Shown: piece after piece, positions 21,078 through 22,948 of the stretch | Layout: every line of letters begins with the position of its first letter | How positions within the stretch are numbered: position 1 is the stretch's first letter | From: Apostichopus californicus | Taxonomy: Eukaryota > Echinodermata > Holothuroidea > Aspidochirotida > Stichopodidae | DNA length: 22,948 nt | Direction of reading: 5' to 3' | Assembly (NCBI GenBank): GCA_020650975.1 | Contig: JAIPMN010013124.1 | Span: forward strand, 1-22,948 | Made by a program: the position numbers and the translations under genes | Notes under the pieces: model-generated | The model's input: only the letters and a program-made list of their open reading frames with translations | What the model was told of the DNA's origin: nothing | Database searches by the model: none

Positions 21078-21147
21078 TATAACCCCCACCCGTAACTATA
21101 TAACCCCCACCCACCCCCACCCACCCCCACCCACCCCCACCCTCCAA
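21078..21147. repeat. C-rich CCACCCCCAC decamer repeat
   Basis: About three and a half units of the ten-base CCACCCCCAC repeat at 21110-21143, preceded by two looser AACCCCCAC copies. The C-rich plus strand fits an i-motif pattern and the minus strand a G-quadruplex pattern. The 87-residue open frame over it is proline/histidine/threonine-rich by repeat composition and is not treated as a gene. Confidence 0.75.
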
Positions 21148-21574
21148 ACAAACCACACACATACCAAAAGATATGTAAAAAAACACGCAACACTTATCGG
21201 AACATTTAGAACTCGCAGACTTAATGTTTTAGTAATAAAGTACTTTTTCATTTATTACTCTTCACTTCATAAACCAGTCATCACTACCTATCGGTCCTTA
21301 ATGCCTGGATAATTAAAGTTTATGATGGTGAAGTTCTAACATGACCAAGTGATACATATTTCATATAAAGCGTTAGACACCGATCTTCAATTCGATCGCG
21401 CAGCTGCGGGTGAAGGAAGTGTGCAGGCCAGGTTGGTTAATCGCTAATGAAGTTGAACGTCTCAATTAAGTCAACATCAGTAGACATCTTCTAATTAGTC
21501 ATCTTTCCTGCATGCATGCACCAAGTGGTATAGATCTTTTATGTACAATTTAACAAACTTATATGACAAAGTCA

Positions 21575-21778
21575 ACCGCGGATACAGGGGTGTGTGAGGG
21601 GTGTACATCCCATCCCCTTGGTTTGAACTTCTCACACAAAATTCAAAAGTAGTTATTCGCATAATCTTGCCCTTAGAACTAATTATAGACCTAATTTCAT
21701 GTCTAATTGAGGCTCAGAATGCACTATTAGACGTCTAAAATTGTTATGTTTCTGGGGGGGCGGGGCAAACACCCCTTA
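21575..21778. mobile_element. Possible degraded interspersed repeat
   Basis: The block TTTCATGTCTAATTGAGGCT followed by CAGAATGCAC and a G7CGGGGC / CACCCC pair looks like interspersed repeats I recall from marine invertebrate genomes. G-rich and C-rich ends (near 21586-21617 and 21753-21775) would be its margins. I cannot define termini or a target-site duplication, so this is a weak call. Confidence 0.25.
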
Positions 21779-22948
21779 AACGATAGTCGGTATTAAAATT
21801 CCCTTTTATATCCGAGATCCACACCTGATATTTACGTTAAAGTATTAATACCTGATAGAGAGACATTGTGCATTCAAAAAAATAGAAATAAGGTGGCATA
21901 TACTTTATATAAGAACTATCGACAATGGGGAGGATAAGAACAACACACATACACACATGCACGTACACACACAGAAACTGTGCAATGCAATGCCGGATTG
22001 CAGGGTGATCCAAAGTTCCCGTTACGGTCCGGTTAGTTTAATACAATACAATAACAATTAACATAACAAATACAAAATGTTTATCTCGGTTTAATGTATA
22101 GGCTGCATAGTTCCAGGCTTTCTCATGCTTAAATTTAAAGAATTAACTTCGTTCTACCAGAATGCGAGTTTAATTTTTTCATTCTAATTTTTGTCAGTTG
22201 CCTTTTTTCGAAATTTTGCAGTAATTATTGACAAATGTGATCATTATTATCTCTCAGATCCTCACATCTCAAACTTATTGCATTAACTGTCAACATTAAA
22301 GGAGTTGAGTGAACATTATTTGCAAGAATATCGGATTGTGCTGAATGATCACATTCAATGACTTACAAGGGTTACAGAAAGTCAGTGTGACGATTTAGAT
22401 TCTTTAAGCATAGATAAAAAAAATATGAAAAAAAATTATTTTATTGTTTTTTGCAAGGTTGTGGAATAAGATTAAAAGAAACGGAACTAATGTCAAAAAG
22501 AAGGTATGTAAAATAAGTAATTTAAAATAAAAATATAAAAAAGATCGTAAAAGAACAAATGGTAGAAAAACAAGTTCGCTCCACGTGAAATATGTGGGCT
22601 TATCCCGCTACGGTGTCTTTAACAGAGCACGCATGACCAACGTTTGTGTTATGCAGGTAACCACCTTGAACGGGTGTATTTGCAGAGAACTGATGCATGG
22701 AGGGCGATATCACTCTTCCATGAATTGCCTTGTCACTTTTGGCATATATTTTATCGTTGATCGGTAAATCAAATAGCGCTGTGTTCAATTAATGGAACGC
22801 TTAGCTATATAATGAAGAAGATAAACTACTATTTCATCTCAGGAACAGGTGATCCAGAGTTAAATTTACAATTCTTCCATCTCTGCTATCTAAAGTCTTC
22901 CATTTGAGATACATTGTGTGTGTCTATAATGACGCAATTTATAGAGTG
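21779..22948. other. Intergenic AT-rich DNA, no gene confirmed
   Basis: Mostly A+T-rich. The patch at 22570-22770 has higher G+C and is open on both strands (22585-22767 plus, 22600-22788 minus), but neither product resembles a known family. It could be a fragment of an old element or chance. Confidence 0.45.

Overview
This is animal (metazoan) genomic DNA: A+T-rich, gene-poor, full of simple repeats and degenerate mobile elements, with spliced gene structure and no bacterial operon features. The one securely identified gene is the first coding exon of an engrailed-family homeobox gene on the minus strand (9334 down to 8947). It carries the Groucho-binding EH1 motif and the complete EH2 motif WPAWVYCTRYSDRPSSG, and ends at a consensus GTAAGT splice donor that splits the glycine codon after PSS. 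The homeodomain exon is not in the window, so intron 1 covers at least 8.9 kb (8946 to 1 and beyond). The tRNA-derived SINE, the hAT-like miniature element and the base composition suit a marine invertebrate. An echinoderm such as a sea cucumber is my guess, but the species is not proven.

Layout. 1-8946: engrailed intron 1, holding an AT-rich snapback (702-772), a degenerate TATCAATC tract (3151-3640), a 20-bp tandem repeat (3690-3803) and a 30-bp palindromic minisatellite (5011-5190). 8947-9334: engrailed coding exon 1. 9335-10750: presumed 5' leader and upstream regulatory DNA, with CCAAT boxes, a TATA-like site, an E-box, an NRF1-type palindrome and a G-rich tract. 10750-15070: AT-rich flank with G/C-rich tracts and no gene. 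15110-15990: three tandem copies of a unit of about 300 bp, each with two nuclear-receptor-type DR1 sequences. 16020-16790: T/G-rich triplet-like low complexity. 18518-18823: a minus-strand tRNA-derived SINE. 19258-19722: a nonautonomous inverted-repeat element carrying 18 AGATATCT-type palindromes at a 21-bp pitch. 20339-20499: a hAT-like MITE. 21113-22948: C-rich decamers, a possible old repeat and unremarkable AT-rich DNA.

The points most worth following are the second EH1-like motif inside the engrailed N-terminus, the 21-bp-phased palindrome array inside a transposon-like frame, and the DR1-bearing tandem repeat upstream of a developmental regulator. No complete protein gene other than the partial engrailed exon could be supported, and most open frames in the window are chance or repeat-derived.
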